From assembly GCA_032209605.1 (NCBI GenBank), contig JASFXZ010000009.1, forward strand, positions 16,107,553 to 16,171,552: 64,000 nucleotides of DNA, written 5' to 3'. Shown here piece after piece: positions 50,201 through 61,778 of this stretch (the first letter of the stretch is position 1; each line of letters opens with the position of its first letter). The translations under genes were made by a program, and so were the position numbers. The notes below the pieces were generated by a model. That model saw only the letters and a list, made by a program, of their open reading frames with translations, was not told the origin of the DNA and did no database searches. Origin of the DNA: Mactromeris polynyma (lineage: Eukaryota; Mollusca; Bivalvia; Venerida; Mactridae).

Positions 50201-52742
50201 AATTTGACGTAAAAGTATTCATTTGTTTCTTATAACTTTATTTCAGTTATCCCTGAATGGGAATCCTGTTGAACAGATATCGCTGTTAGCTTCGGCACCG
50301 GCACAATGTCCCGAGGACCAAGTGGTAAGTTCTTTACTTTTTAGCAAATATTCGGCCACAGAGTTATGTTGTCCGAGATGACTCCACCTTGTCCCCTTTC
50401 CAATGCTGTATCATTCTTTTCTGACCTGATATTTAGTCTTAATTCCTTGTCCAAGTTGCCCTTAAATCATATAGAATTTAATGTTTCAAACTTAAGTGAG
50501 AATCGAAATTTGATTTTTACAAAAAAAGTTGACTATATGCATAGACTAATGAATTAAAAAGCTAATGAATGGCCTCTTTGTATATGCGATTCTTGCTGGG
50601 ACCATCATTTACATAAAAAAAGTAATGTTGTACCTTATTCATTATAACAAACCAAAAAAAAAAATACATGTACTTGTATATAGTTTGTACACTATATATA
50701 CTACCTGTTAAACGGATTTGTTCATGGTTATAGAAAGATTTGATATTTAATCTCAGTTAATGCATACTTAATTACTTGTGCGTAGCCAATTTATGTCAGG
50801 TAAATAACACCATGATTGGAAACTTGAGTCATCGCCCAGTAAAAAAGGAGTACATATGACACCCGCAGTTTGGGAAAATTTGGACTTGACAAAGGTTGTA
50901 TTCACAGCCCACTTAGTGTGATGCTTGTATGTTGTATAGATGTTATTTAAGACATGAAAAGTTTTAGTGAAATCATTCGTGATTGAAGCTTAAAATGAAG
51001 CTGATTAATTCAGTATTATTCACCAAACTTTATCATAAAATTAATTCATAATTTGATTTTGAAGTCACAAAGATGGTGTTAGCAAGTTGGAAATTCACAT
51101 GTTTTCATTGAATAAAATCACTTTACCCATTCAGCGTTGAAGCGTTCCATCATAAGAAGCCAGTGATTAACTCAATTGTTAAGAATTGTATAAGCAAAGA
51201 ATAAAGTATTTCTGTCAATAAATTTATTCTATAGAACACAAAGTTCAACGAGGTGAACATTTTAAATAGAAAATATATTGACAGAACTATCCATTAACGT
51301 TTGTACCCAGTATTTAAAAATATCAATAAAGCAAGATCTCTTGACATGCTTTGTTCACATTGAAAAATATTTTGAAATGTAATACATGTATATATCATGC
51401 TGTGTAAAACATGAATACTTATGGAAGTCATCTGCCTTTTTCATTGCCATTACAATATTATGACAAGTGATTTAAGGTGTGTTACTGTCAAATGGAGTGT
51501 CTGATTTTCAGGTCTATATAATTTTCCTTAGTCATTCCACTTTTGTTGTTTTAAGATTTTAAAAAAACGTGAATAAAAGGTCATGGAGTGACCATCATAC
51601 ACAATACTCTGACACGGTCATTGTATATGTTAGACCACGCTCACTGCAATCCATCCAATTAGCAGGCTCTATTCCAACATGATCTATATTGTATATACAA
51701 CGTTCATAAAGTTCATGTGGTCTTAAAGTCGGATAGACAGACTCGTATCATTGTCTATACTATACATTATAGACAATAAGCTGCATTCAATCTATATGAT
51801 ATATATGAGGGTTAGTGAGTGTATATAATGACAATGCCACGAGATTGACTAGCCTACTTAGACCAAGTGAACTTCATGAACGTTGTACATATGATATAGA
51901 CGTTTGGAATATAAGCTGCTGTTTGGACAGAGTGCAGTGAGCATGGTATCACAATTCTTCGCTTGATGTTATGAAATTACGTCCCTTATCAGGTTTTACC
52001 TGGATCATTCAGGGGTGTAACTAATTTTAGAAGTGGCAGCGAAATTGCAAAAAGAAGGCGGGGTCTAGGGGCACTCACTTTAATTATGATCATTCATACA
52101 AGAAAAGTTACAATAGCCGGACGATGATGCTTTAGTAACTGGTTGATTTTACCAACCATCGGCTCTTATTGACACCCTGATCGTGTGCACGTGGTTACTC
52201 TGTCAAGCCTATAATATCATGGATAAGAAGCAATGTACAAACATTTTGTAATTTAAAATTTTGTCCTATTTTGTCAAATGTTGTACTAACATGGCTTTGC
52301 TATTTGCATGTAAGTGTTGTGTAAAGCAATCAAATCTTACGTTAACCGCTAAACCAACTTCTCCTAAATCTAACGTTAACCACTAAACCAACTTCTCCTA
52401 AATCTAACAACGTTTGTAACATTGACGCAGATTGGTTAACCTTTCGATAAGGGATATGTTACCTTACTGAAATCCACTGAATTTCGTTGAATTTACCGAA
52501 TTCCAATTTGGATCTGGAGTGACCAACAATTGTAACATCTCGGCAATCTTTGATGATGCACAACAAATCTTAACCTTCAAATTACACCAACCACCTTTTT
52601 TCAAGATATTTCTTGTTTTATTTTGTATTCTAATATTTTGCTGTACACCTGATACATTTTGCATCATATCTGATATTTATGACCACTGTCTTCTTGTTGT
52701 TTCAGATGGAGTTTTGGAAATGCGCAGAGCAGTTCTCGCCAG
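35300..52742 (+). CDS. RECK: RECK (reversion-inducing cysteine-rich protein with Kazal motifs), first four coding exons
   Basis: Exons 35300-35372, 36980-37035, 50247-50324 and 52706-52742 are joined in phases 1, 0, 0 and 1. The product begins MFVFIGFILLILCDLTVVQS, a signal peptide, with an in-frame stop two codons upstream of the ATG. Exon 2 gives ECCSTIAESANDCRELCLK, exon 3 ends in SAPAQCPEDQV, and exon 4 reads MEFWKCAEQFSP before splitting a Gly codon. The pattern CC-x9-C-x3-C, then AP-x2-CPE-x2-V-x3-W-x-C-x5-PG, matches the first N-terminal cysteine-knot repeat of animal RECK. RECK is a GPI-anchored protein of about 970 residues that restrains matrix metalloproteases and acts with Gpr124 in Wnt7 signalling. 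The remaining knots, Kazal domains and anchor are not in the window, or not in recognisable form. All exons here are under 80 bp, as in other RECK genes. Intron 2 is 13.2 kb. Confidence 0.85.
36046..36204. mobile_element. 159-bp MITE with perfect 15-bp terminal inverted repeats
   Basis: CCAGGGCCGTAAATT (36046-36060) is the exact inverse of AATTTACGGCCCTGG (36190-36204). A GTTTC direct repeat borders the CAGGG/CCCTG ends. Subterminal GGAGGCA blocks also face each other. It lies in RECK intron 1. The CAGGG start is reminiscent of hAT elements, although their usual duplication is 8 bp. Confidence 0.8.
37036..41868 (+). other. RECK intron 2, left part
   Basis: No coding exon was recognised. A 100-codon open frame at 41015-41317 and a 76-codon one at 39411-39641 have no family resemblance or splice support. 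At 38870-38950 there is a cluster of TGACRTC/ACGTCA-like motifs and a CGCCATCTTT motif, which could be an internal regulatory patch. Confidence 0.5.
41869..42257 (-). mobile_element. MITE M1 with about 15-unit internal 17-bp expansion
   Basis: The ends are ACAGTAAAAC and TTTACTGTA. From 41887 to about 42141 the 17-bp block GACCACCTCAATAATAA is repeated about 15 times with scattered changes. Sister copies have only one or two such blocks. The right part continues in normal family order (AACACGATTTTCAAGTCC, TCTTTATTCAACCTC). Confidence 0.88.
42502..42690 (+). mobile_element. MITE family M5, related to M1 at the ends only
   Basis: It begins TACAGTGAATTATAACCCCG and ends GAAGTTTTACTGTA, with an unrelated interior (AATGAGGTTTTCTGATGGTT, GAAGACCGGTACATG). 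The shared outer bases with M1 and M3 suggest a common mobilising enzyme. Confidence 0.55.
42756..42947 (+). mobile_element. MITE family M1, full copy
   Basis: It starts TACAATAAAACCTCAATAAT and ends GAGAGGGTTTTCTGTA. All inner blocks are present: ACTGGTCTTCTTATTGAGG, TTGAATAAAGAGCAAAAA, then the paired TGAGGTGGTCTTTAA blocks. Confidence 0.8.
42948..46472 (+). other. RECK intron 2, middle part
   Basis: This AT-rich sequence has only short open frames. The 100- and 64-codon frames near 46030 lie opposite one another and show no domain. A 14-base C tract lies near 46370. Confidence 0.5.
46473..46630. repeat. CCATGG palindrome cluster, left block
   Basis: TACCATGGTTGGGACCACAG followed by TC is repeated in tandem, then variants of ACCATGGTTAGCACCATGG and GGTTAACCATGGTTG follow. 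CCATGG/CCACGG motifs alternate in both orientations. Confidence 0.75.
47400..47660. repeat. CCATGG palindrome cluster, right block
   Basis: Many GGTCAACCATGG, CCATGGTTAACCATGG and GACCATGGTT motifs face each other. The block contains a perfect 19-bp hairpin (47569-47587 with 47602-47620). Together with the left block it may bound a single 1.2 kb element (46473-47660), because no such motifs occur between. Confidence 0.75.
47569..47620. repeat. Perfect 19-bp hairpin
   Basis: The arm AAACCAGGCTCAAGCATTG (47569-47587) is the exact inverse of 47602-47620. The 14-nt loop contains the palindrome CCATGCATGG. Confidence 0.9.
47661..49677 (+). other. RECK intron 2, right part
   Basis: No exon or repeat with clear ends was recognised. 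Open frames of 61-83 codons are unremarkable. Confidence 0.45.
49678..49879. mobile_element. 202-bp MITE with GGGCCC ends
   Basis: The left end CCTGGGCCCATATTCATGAA (continuing GCTCTTAAG) is mirrored by CTTACGAGCTTTATGAATAC (continuing GGGCCCTGG), with about three mismatches in 29 bp. The interior is made of AT-rich TTCCTTA/TTTTATA blocks and is non-coding. It lies 370 bp upstream of RECK exon 3. Confidence 0.8.
51634..51946. repeat. 313-bp long imperfect palindrome
   Basis: CCACGCTCACTGCAATCCAT at the left matches the inverse of ATGG...CAGTGAGCATGG at the right. Closer in, ACAACGTTCATAAAGTTCAT pairs with the inverse of GTGAACTTCATGAACGTTGT, and near the centre ATTGTCTATA faces TATAGACAAT. 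The arms are about 150 bp and roughly 80 percent matched. It is a hairpin MITE in RECK intron 3. Confidence 0.8.
52284..52625 (+). repeat. Dispersed repeat R1, copy 2
   Basis: This is a full-length partner of 1395-1605 and 54246-54565. It has a local duplication of CTAAACCAACTTCTCCTAAA. It ends about 80 bp before RECK exon 4, so it forms part of the upstream intron flank. Confidence 0.8.
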
Positions 52743-54245
52743 GTAAATCAATCTTCTTTTAACCCACAATGATCCACGCACCCATAATCGCCCTTTGCTC
52801 TTACTCTTATTCCCACAATGCATTCTGGTGATATAATTGTCTGTTCCCATGATGCCATGTTATGGGTAACGAGAGGAATGTTAATAAATTGTGACACTAA
52901 AGTTTAATTACATCCTGGAGCACTTACTTACTACATATTGTTACTTAAATTTTACTTGTTTAAGATCAGTGTCTCTTTCAAGCCTATTTATCAAGAGAAA
53001 ATTGATAAAATGGACATGAAAAATGAATATCCTTTAAAACCCCTAGGATTCAAATTGGCAATAATGTTGACATGCTCCTCGCTGGTTGGGATGTAATTAT
53101 ACTGAAATGTGGACAATTTTTTCGCTGGGTCTGCATACCAGACGTGTCATGTAGCAGACGCATTACAGTTGTGCAGTCAATCTTGATAATTATGACTGTG
53201 CTGCAAATTCTATAGCTTTATAATTAATGTAACTACAGAAAACTGCATGCTGAATACTGCAAACTGTTATATAAATACAATCTGGCTGAATGTTTAGTAA
53301 ATGTCAGAGGTCAACAGTATCAATTAGTTCTACCTTTGCTTGCGTGGAAGAAACTATTTTGTCTTTTATTGTTGTACGTAGTTTCATTTGGTTTTGATCT
53401 GCAAATCTTATAATGGGTATCTGTAATTTCAGCCATAAATTTTGGGTGGATTTGTAGCGTTAGGTTCAACTAATTGCGTCATACACGTGTCTTATACTGA
53501 AATGAATTTAAAACCCCAACAATATGAAAAGGTTACTGTTGTGTGTTCTTACAGAGATGTTAATGAGCAAGTTAATTAAGTCTATCTGCATACAAATGAT
53601 GAAGCCGATGATTATTTCTGGCTTTCATCCCTTGCTAGGCTTTACATTATCTTGAATCATACAGTCTTAAATACAGATTGAATCATTCAAAATTGCTAAC
53701 GAGAGTCGGATTTTGTTGCTATAATAAATAGATTGCTTTGCTTGTTTGTTTTACTGGAAATTTCTGTGTCCTATGATTTCCTATGCTGGAACAGTTTGAT
53801 GGATAATTTGAAGTGGTCTGGGTTTGTATTCAGTCGGTAGTGTCACTCCTTTTATTTATATTAAATATTTTTGCAGACTGCTGTATTTTCGGCTCATTTG
53901 AAGTAAAGGTCACATGGTTTAATGTAGAGACGCTGTCATCACGTTATACACATTGTACACATTAAATTGATTGATTATATTGGTATAAAGGATTACAGAA
54001 ATTATGGATTAATATAATCACAAAATAAAACAAACTCTTTCTGAAAACATGTTCAAGATATTTGATGTATTGAATTAAATCCTAATGCCTCGAAGCCATG
54101 GATTATTGAAGTTTTTAATTGTTAACTGTGGCATTCCAGATCTGTGTTATAAGGTAATACAACAAAACTTGTTGCCTGCAGTACCACAACTGACTCACTG
54201 AAGTTCCCTTGACCCTTCATTATTACTAGCCTATTATACGGCTGC
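52743..54245 (+). other. RECK intron 4, beginning
   Basis: No further RECK exon was found. A good acceptor at 53878 (ATATTTTTGCAG) opens a short frame with a Cys-Cys pair, but the sequence does not follow the second RECK knot and a stop follows within a few codons in the other phases. Confidence 0.45.
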
Positions 54246-54565
54246 GTACTAACATGACTTTGCTATTTGCATATCATCAGTGTTGTGTAAACCAATCAAA
54301 TCTTACGTTATAACCACCAAGGCAATTTCTCTTCAACCGAACAACGTTTGTATAACCTTGATGAGGATTGGTGAACGCTCCGAAAAAGGGTACATTACCT
54401 TACCGAAATCCACTAAATTTGAATTTCGGTGAATTTACCAAAATCGATTTTGGTTCTGGAGTGACAAGCAATCGTAACACCTCAGCATTTTTTTATGTTG
54501 CGCAACAAATCTTAACCTTCAAATTGCGCCGACCATCTTTTTCAAGATATTTCTTGTTGGCTTTG
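54246..54565 (+). repeat. Dispersed repeat R1, copy 3
   Basis: It matches 52284-52625 nearly end to end, from TACTAACATGACTTTGCTAT to CAAGATATTTCTTGTT. It has no open frame conserved with the other copies. Confidence 0.8.
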
Positions 54566-57500
54566 CCTTACTGGATTTGTTCATGTTAACACTTATGAAA
54601 TATGTAAATAAGTAAACAATATAATGGATGTATTGGTACTCTGAGACCTGACCCAATCAAAATTGTGGGTGTTGGTAACAGAAGTTGATGGAAGATGTTG
54701 AGGCACTACCGTAGATTTGTATTCAACAGTTTATCCTGGCTGTTTGACTTCGGTGGTTAACGCGCGCAGGCCTTTTTTTGTCCATTAATTTTGGCAAAGC
54801 AAGTTTTGATTGGGAAAAAAACCTATATTTGGCTGTGGAAATGGGTCCGATAGTCGGAACCGAGGGAACTATCGAAAAAGGCCTGAAATGTTATAATGCT
54901 GAAATCTGCACCTTTTGTGAAATAAGGTATAATTAATTTAATCTGTGCATCTTTTGCCATCCCTGGAAACATTTACTCTTAATTGATACCGTAGTTGTTG
55001 AATAGATCTTAATGATGTACAATATGTTTCTATTTGTCACTTCAAGTTAATTTGGTTGAAGAACAAATTTGTCATGTTTGACCAATGCCTTTATTGACTC
55101 AAGTAGTGTAGGATTGATTAGGTGTAAATATGCCCGGTAACCATTCAAGATGTTGTGTGAATGACGAGACTTTGTTGACCAAGGCTTATCCTGTGCAAAC
55201 ATAACCTCTCATTGCTTCAATGTTAAATAATTACTTTGCTATAAATGTGGACAATACCATAGTTGATTAAAATAAAATGTTACATTCAATTCAAACTACA
55301 GAGAGCTCTTCAATAAGGAGTATGGGTTTAGTGTATAAGCATTTCTGAAAGCTCTTCATTGTGAAGTACTGTTTAGTGTATAATGGACACTAAAATCATT
55401 GATTAGTTTCAGTCACTTTACTTGTATGGCTATCAAAGCAATTTTAAATCCATATTCAATGGCCATTCATTCTTGTTATTACACTGAGTGTTGTCAACAA
55501 ACAATGAGGACAATTTGTGCTCTCTTAAGTCTAAAACTCCACATAGAGGAAATATTATCATCTGTAGTATGAGTGCATGAATTAGTGAAGAGTTGTTGTC
55601 ATAGAATTTTACTATGAATTCTTTATTGGCTTGAGAATGTTCCCTACACAGTATGTCCCTTTAATTGTGAAGCTGAGTACTGTATATCACTTTATTTTTC
55701 CTGACATTGAATTTTCACGAAAGTCTTGCCCTGAAGTTTTTTTGCAGAATGATGATTTTGCGTCTTTCCTTTAAGATTGACAGAAAATGTTAAATGCTTT
55801 GTTATTTGAACATCTATTTACAAATAAAATCAGTCACTGAGAATAGACCATTTTTTATTGAAATGTGCATCGGAGGGGGGGGGGATTTAATAAAAACGTC
55901 GCTTTAGACAGAATGTTACTCAGCATACAAGGGGTTGCAAAGACAGTCTCAACTGTATGTTGTAAAACGACAGTGTTTTCGGCTGATAAACAGCTGTAAT
56001 AATATCTCCCATGTGATGCATGCCGTCAAGCCTCCCCAGCCCTCGGTCACAAATTTAGAATGAATATTAAAGATGGGAACTATGATTATAATGGAATGAT
56101 ATCATGTTTGTTACCATATTTGGTATTGCTGATGCTTCTCCTTATGTTGTTTCACAAACTACTGTTTCGGTATGGTCCCTGGAGGTCCGCTCTATAGTTG
56201 TATTGATTGAATGGTGATTTCATGGAGTTTTCTGATAAAAGTTGATATAGTTTGTCATTATTGATTTCGTTGTCACTGCGAAAAAAATCATACTAATTAT
56301 CATCTCTGGGTAGAGAAAGTAATTGGCTATTTAATGGAACCAAGCTGAAGCCATATTGGTTGTTTATTGTTGAACGTTATTACTTTATTATCTTTTGTTT
56401 GATTGTGATTTCTCCAGACATATTTTACAAATGGAGCTTTATGTGTTGTATTGGAGAAGTTGATTGAGAAGAATATGTTCTCTTGATATTTTTTGTATAT
56501 TAAGTCCATAAATGGATTCGGTTAATGTTGGCAACCGATGTTTTTATAGGGAAATGCAATTGACTGATTTGTCTTCTATATATCAGAAACGTCTATCAAA
56601 CTATGCTTCGGGGAATTTTATTTATGTGGTTCTTTTGCTGAATGCATTTCTTTGGGTTCCCATTACTTTCCTCAATGTTCTATTCAAGTATCTAAAGATA
56701 AAATGCTTGGCTGTCTTCCTTAAATGTCTATTTTTTTAATATCTTTGTCTGACATATTGGGCTATACCACTTGAATTTAATTCCAGCTTAAGAGAAGCAA
56801 TCTTGTTTTGAAAATAAGCTCAAAGAACAGTTGTCATAGCTTCATTGTATTTACCTCAATTGTCTTTAGAAAGAGTATAGTCTCAGTGATAGTTAATACC
56901 CCATAGATGAGTATCTGCTTGATTGTTACAGAGTAAAATCACACAATTAATGATAGACTTAGAATTTGTTTAAGACTTTGTTGGTGCTCCCTGGCAAGCA
57001 TCTCTTGTGAAGTCTGCCTAACCATTTACATGGAAGTTTCGAATGACCTATAAGGAGCAACCAGCGCTGTCATGCAAAAAGAGAGTGAGAATTGTCATGG
57101 ATGGTTTTACGGATGAAATGAACAAAGAAGTCACTGCGAAGTACACAACCACCCCAAAAGTACAATACAAATATTCATACATATATACAATTACATTTCG
57201 GCAAAAAGTTCCACATGACGCAAACGATGGGTGAAAATAGGAATAGCACAATGGAAGGATCCGTGGCAAAAAATTCATGTTCCTGATTGAAATTTTTAAT
57301 CGAGCTCAGCCAAATTAGCATGATTTAGAATTTGCACAGAATAAGATTTTCGTGCTCCCTTTCATGGTACGACAGTGTCTATCCTCAACTTGCATAGTCA
57401 TTAAATCTTCGTTCTCACATAACAAGCATTTTAATCACGAAATTATAACCTTACATCATGGCATTGATAAATTTCAAGATGGAAAATTTAATACTTGAAC

Positions 57501-57790
57501 TATTCAATCTGTCTCGAATTATAATGGCCTCATTTATAAATCTTTAGTTACTAGTATACCATTAACTACTAGCTTTTACCCTAAATCTGTTATATAGTCA
57601 ATAATGGAATGAACCATCTCTTAGTTTGAATTAATCTATTTTAAAGCAATTCAGCTAGGTATTTCGACTTGTTCACAATCTGGTAATTTAATGTTAGTTT
57701 AAATGTATTTATTTAACATCAATTGTGAACAAATTGTACAACTTATACTAACCCTCTAAATGGCTACTTTGTGCGACATCAACCATTACT
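54566..57790. other. Stretch without a recognised exon or gene
   Basis: This probably lies within a RECK intron. It is AT-rich, with short open frames only (60-76 codons), and a G-run at 55873-55884. Confidence 0.45.
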
Positions 57791-57900
57791 GGTCCCTAAT
57801 TTAGGAAATGTGAAGTGAAAGGTCCAACCTCGCCCAGATTGGGAATCAACATACATCCTTCAGATCCGGAGTCGAGTGCTCTTCTGTCACCAGATAATTA
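57791..57900 (+). repeat. Dispersed repeat R2, copy 1
   Basis: It shares AGGAAATGTGAAGT ... CCAACCTCGCCCAGA ... GGGAATCAA with the reverse complement of 63640-63745. The class is unknown. Confidence 0.6.
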
Positions 57901-59696
57901 ATGCTGTGCGTATGTCTTATCAAATCATGAAAAGTTTACCAAAACCGGTATATTTTTAGAGTTTTTTTTAGCCTCATCAAAATTATTACATTTTCCAATT
58001 ACTTACTACATGTATAATTATTGCGTAACTTCAATAATGATGTATTTAAGCTTTCTACCATCTCAGTGCTCTCTAGAACTCTTCAGTGACATACAGAGAA
58101 GTTCCAAGCTGGTACATTATGTTACTGAAATTTTAAGTTAGGCCACATTAAAAAAGTCATTGTTGTTTCCTAACCCTACAATTTAGTGAAGTATTTTTTA
58201 TATTAACACTTTGGTATGAAATTGTTTTGCTAAATTTCTCTCAATCAAGACTAAACTAAAGAAATATTTCTCTTGTGGAGGGCCGAAAAATAATTTAGAA
58301 GCTTAGCATTTTTGATGGGAATTTGGGAGAAAGCAACAAACATTTTTTTTCGAAATTTTGGCCTTGTTATATTATAGGCTTGAATACAGGTGATGAATGA
58401 ATGTACAAAACTTGGGCTGCTTTGAAGGTCTGTAAGATGCTATAAAGGCTGTGTACATTCTTGTATTATACTGACATACAGGCTATATAACTTTGTGGCA
58501 GCCATTATTGTTACACTGATTTATTTCACATTATTTCACTTTCAAATCATCGCCATGGTTATGCAACCCATTCAAGTAAGGATTTACATTCTTTTGCGTC
58601 ATTATCGGATTATTTCAATAATAAAACCGTTTTTCACAATGAATTACAGTCATCATTTTATTTTTTTCTCTTGGGGATTTAAAAAAATATAATTACATAC
58701 TAAACCTATGACTAAACAGTTCATGACATTTTTATGTGACATAAAACATCAACATGATTGATCACTGTATAAGTGGTAAGTTCTTTTAAGCTGTCCCTGA
58801 TCGAGGAGCATTATACGAATAACATCCACAGCTCTAAGCTCCAGACAATGTCCTGTTGTGTCAGCTTCGAAGTAGGAAAGCTATTGTTATGTACCGGTAA
58901 TATTTCGGTAATGTTTTGCCTTAAAATTGTCACACGAATGTATGTTGTTGCCATGCCAATGGTTTGTTTTATGTCTAGCATGGTTTTTAATGTTGTTTGA
59001 GACATTCAGACATAAAGGATTGTGGAAGAGTTTGGTTGTGATTTTATGAGTTTTGATTCAAATTCTTCTGTATGCTTGTCTGATACATATTTCATTGAAT
59101 TGTGCTGAAAAATGTCTGAGCCAGTTCGTCATTCTAAGGGAAATGACAGTAAAATGAGTCTATGTGCATCTTTATCTGTATGCAGAAAGACTAATTTGCT
59201 TTCACACATTGATTCTAAAACATAAATTGTGAATACTCTCTTCCCTCCACAAATGCTGACTTCAACAAACCATGAAATACGTCAGAGTGCTGCTGATTGA
59301 TAAGATTAGAAAGAAGATTAAAATAAAAATGTTGAATTGAAGTTGATGTTTATGAGAGACATGGCAGACAGCTAGTACCTGATTGTTGCTTCCAGAATGA
59401 CATTGATGTATAATGTTTGTGTCATGTTTTGTTTCCAACCAATATTTCTGTTCATTTGAGGTTTTGGTGAATAACCACTTAAAGGCCGGCAAAACTATAT
59501 TCATGAAATGATTTCAAATAACTTACCCCCTCACTATGGTGTACTGTAGGTTCTTAGCTTCCACTGGGTTGGATTTTTCCACACCTGGAAGCCTTTTAGT
59601 TCCTTTGTGGAAAACATTCTACCATGTTTCCTGCCAATGGCTATAAATAGTGTCCAAAGGAATCTACAGCTCTCAAACTGTAAAGGAAGGATTAAG
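57901..59696. other. Stretch without a recognised exon or gene
   Basis: Only short open frames (64-80 codons) occur. No splice-supported exon continuing the RECK cysteine pattern was seen. Confidence 0.45.
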
Positions 59697-59834
59697 TTGT
59701 TACAGGGATCGCCACATTCACAAGACAATGCCTCCCCACACCGATCCCCTGGAAACATCAGCATACGAAATATCAGGGATTGTGGGGGTGTATTTGGGCA
59801 AACATCAATGGGAATGGGGATGTAAGGAATTGTC
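59697..59834 (+). repeat. Dispersed repeat R3, copy 1
   Basis: TTGTTACAGGGATCGCCACA ... AAGACAATGCCTCCCCACAC ... GGGCAAACATCAATGGGAAT recurs at 62650-62764, and its left half recurs inverted at 62278-62345. The 101-codon frame here is not conserved in the other copies. Confidence 0.75.
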
Positions 59835-61616
59835 TAGTGGATTGTCCAAAACTTCTTTGCAGAATAAAACTAACATAGAGTTAGCAGTTTATTGTGTTAA
59901 TATGTCCTTAAGCTTAATTTCAAAAGGCCTGAGTTTGCTTTTGGAGACAGTGTGAAAAAAAATATAGAAACCCTTAAAAAAATACAACATGTAAGCTTTC
60001 TGATTGGTTCCATTTTCAATGTTTTGAGAAGCTATGCTCCTGTTTTGCCTCTTGCTGTTTGACCACCATTGAGACAGTAAATAAAGTTGTTTGGCTGTGC
60101 ACAATTTAATATAATGCTTTAAGATACATAATATCTTGGTTTGAGATATTTCTACCATGTAGTACATTTGGAGCCATCCGTTTTCTCTTACTGTAAGTAC
60201 ACATTTCAGCACAGTAGACAATGCACTCAAACGAGACATACAATTATAGTTCCACACATATTTTCCCTGGAATACAAGGAATACATAGTGACGGTTGTTT
60301 CCTTCATTCATTCTGACATTTTATGAGTAAAAAACTTGTTAACATATTCAAGGTCTATCTTGACACTGACTGTGAATGATACATCTATCTCTCTGTATTA
60401 TCCTCCAGTTATACATTCTGAGATTGGCAAGCAGATGTTTGCAATAAGAAATGTTTGGTATAATAACAAGAGTCGACAGATATAGCGTTCAGAGTAAATG
60501 TAATTTATGCACTTCAAGTACAAGTTCTCATAGGAATATTTTGCTAAATACTAAAAAGCGTACACATTAAATCTGTCATAATATACTATTAAATAGACAC
60601 AAAATGTCCACCTGATACGGTCAGTGTCCTCATGAATACAGGGGGTCACTTAAAATATCATTTTTGTGTATATATATATCATGATTTATAGTTGACTTAT
60701 GACAAATGATGTTAAGGTTGTATCTAGTTATGAACCCTCATCTAGTATACAGCTAGGAAGACAGGTTTTCATCTCCTGATGCAGTAAAGTCAAGATACAC
60801 AAACCTAATCCTTTTTTGATTAAAGTACATGTACAACTATAAACTTTTGTGTCAGAAATATAGAGAAGTGTTTCAGGGACGTGGTGATGTATGGACATGA
60901 AGCTGTTGTAACACGTGATTTCCTGTAAATATGCAGCATTCACTGCTTAAAATTTGCAAATTATTGTATTTATAAGGTAGACGCCCTCCACATTACTTTT
61001 GTAAGTACTTTCAGTTGGCCCGTTAATGTCCACCAATCACCTTCAAGGGAAACAGATGGGGAAAATTAATTTACCTACCGGTAGAGCAGTAGAGGCCAAA
61101 CAGACAATTCTGAACCCAAAGACTGTTATTGCACAGTGCCATGCAATCACAGAGCACCTGAGATTTTGAAAATACTTGAAACTTACACAAATAATCACCA
61201 TGCAGCTAAGCACAGCTTCACACAACAGATGTATTTCACAAGCAATTCTGGTGTTCAATCACTTCTAAGTTATCTGGACAGAAAATCTTATCTTGTTTCA
61301 CAGACTTCTGGTTAAATTTCCATTATGTTGCCTTGCACAGTTATCAGCAATAAGGATATGATACAACAACACCATGAAATATGGAATGTTTGTTCATATA
61401 ATTAATTCGATCATCATGCATTCTGCAAGACTTTCAGTGTGAACTTTTATTGGACAGCTGCTTGAGTTGTGAGGCCCTTTTGCCTTTGTAATGGTTGACA
61501 TATATAATTTGATGTGTTGGTGTCTGAAGCCGCTATCTCCATACAAATTTATTAAGGAGATGGTAGATTCTGGCACTAAACCCCTCAAAATTTGATAGAG
61601 TAGGACCTTGTTCATT
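59835..61616. other. Stretch without a recognised exon or gene
   Basis: The longest open frame (140 codons, minus, 59889-60311) has no signal peptide or recognisable domain and no flanking gene structure. It is treated as chance. Confidence 0.4.
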
Positions 61617-61778
61617 TGAATTCATCAGGTTCCCAAATTTTATTTGGAAAGACGCATGGTTTCGAAAAGCCGTTTTCAGTATGACGTGTCTAAAAAGATG
61701 CATCGGGACCTGATATTTATTTCGAATGATACCAAGTATTTTGATAGAAGGTCGTTGAATAAAGAGGACCCACTGTAT
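61617..61778 (+). mobile_element. MITE family M2, copy 2
   Basis: This is the partner of 6266-6416, with CATGGTTTCGAAAAGCCGTT, GACGTGTCTAAAAAGATGC and GTCGTTGAATAAAGAGG in matching order. It ends near CCACTGTATTGTACTG. Confidence 0.6.

Noticed and set aside
53879..53910. Possible RECK exon 5 with a Cys-Cys pair after a good acceptor
   Set aside because: The residues after CC do not fit the second RECK knot (no GLGCCELA-like pattern and no later cysteines), and the frame soon closes.
59889..60311. 140-codon minus-strand open frame
   Set aside because: No recognisable domain or gene structure was found. Its length is compatible with chance in a 64 kb window.
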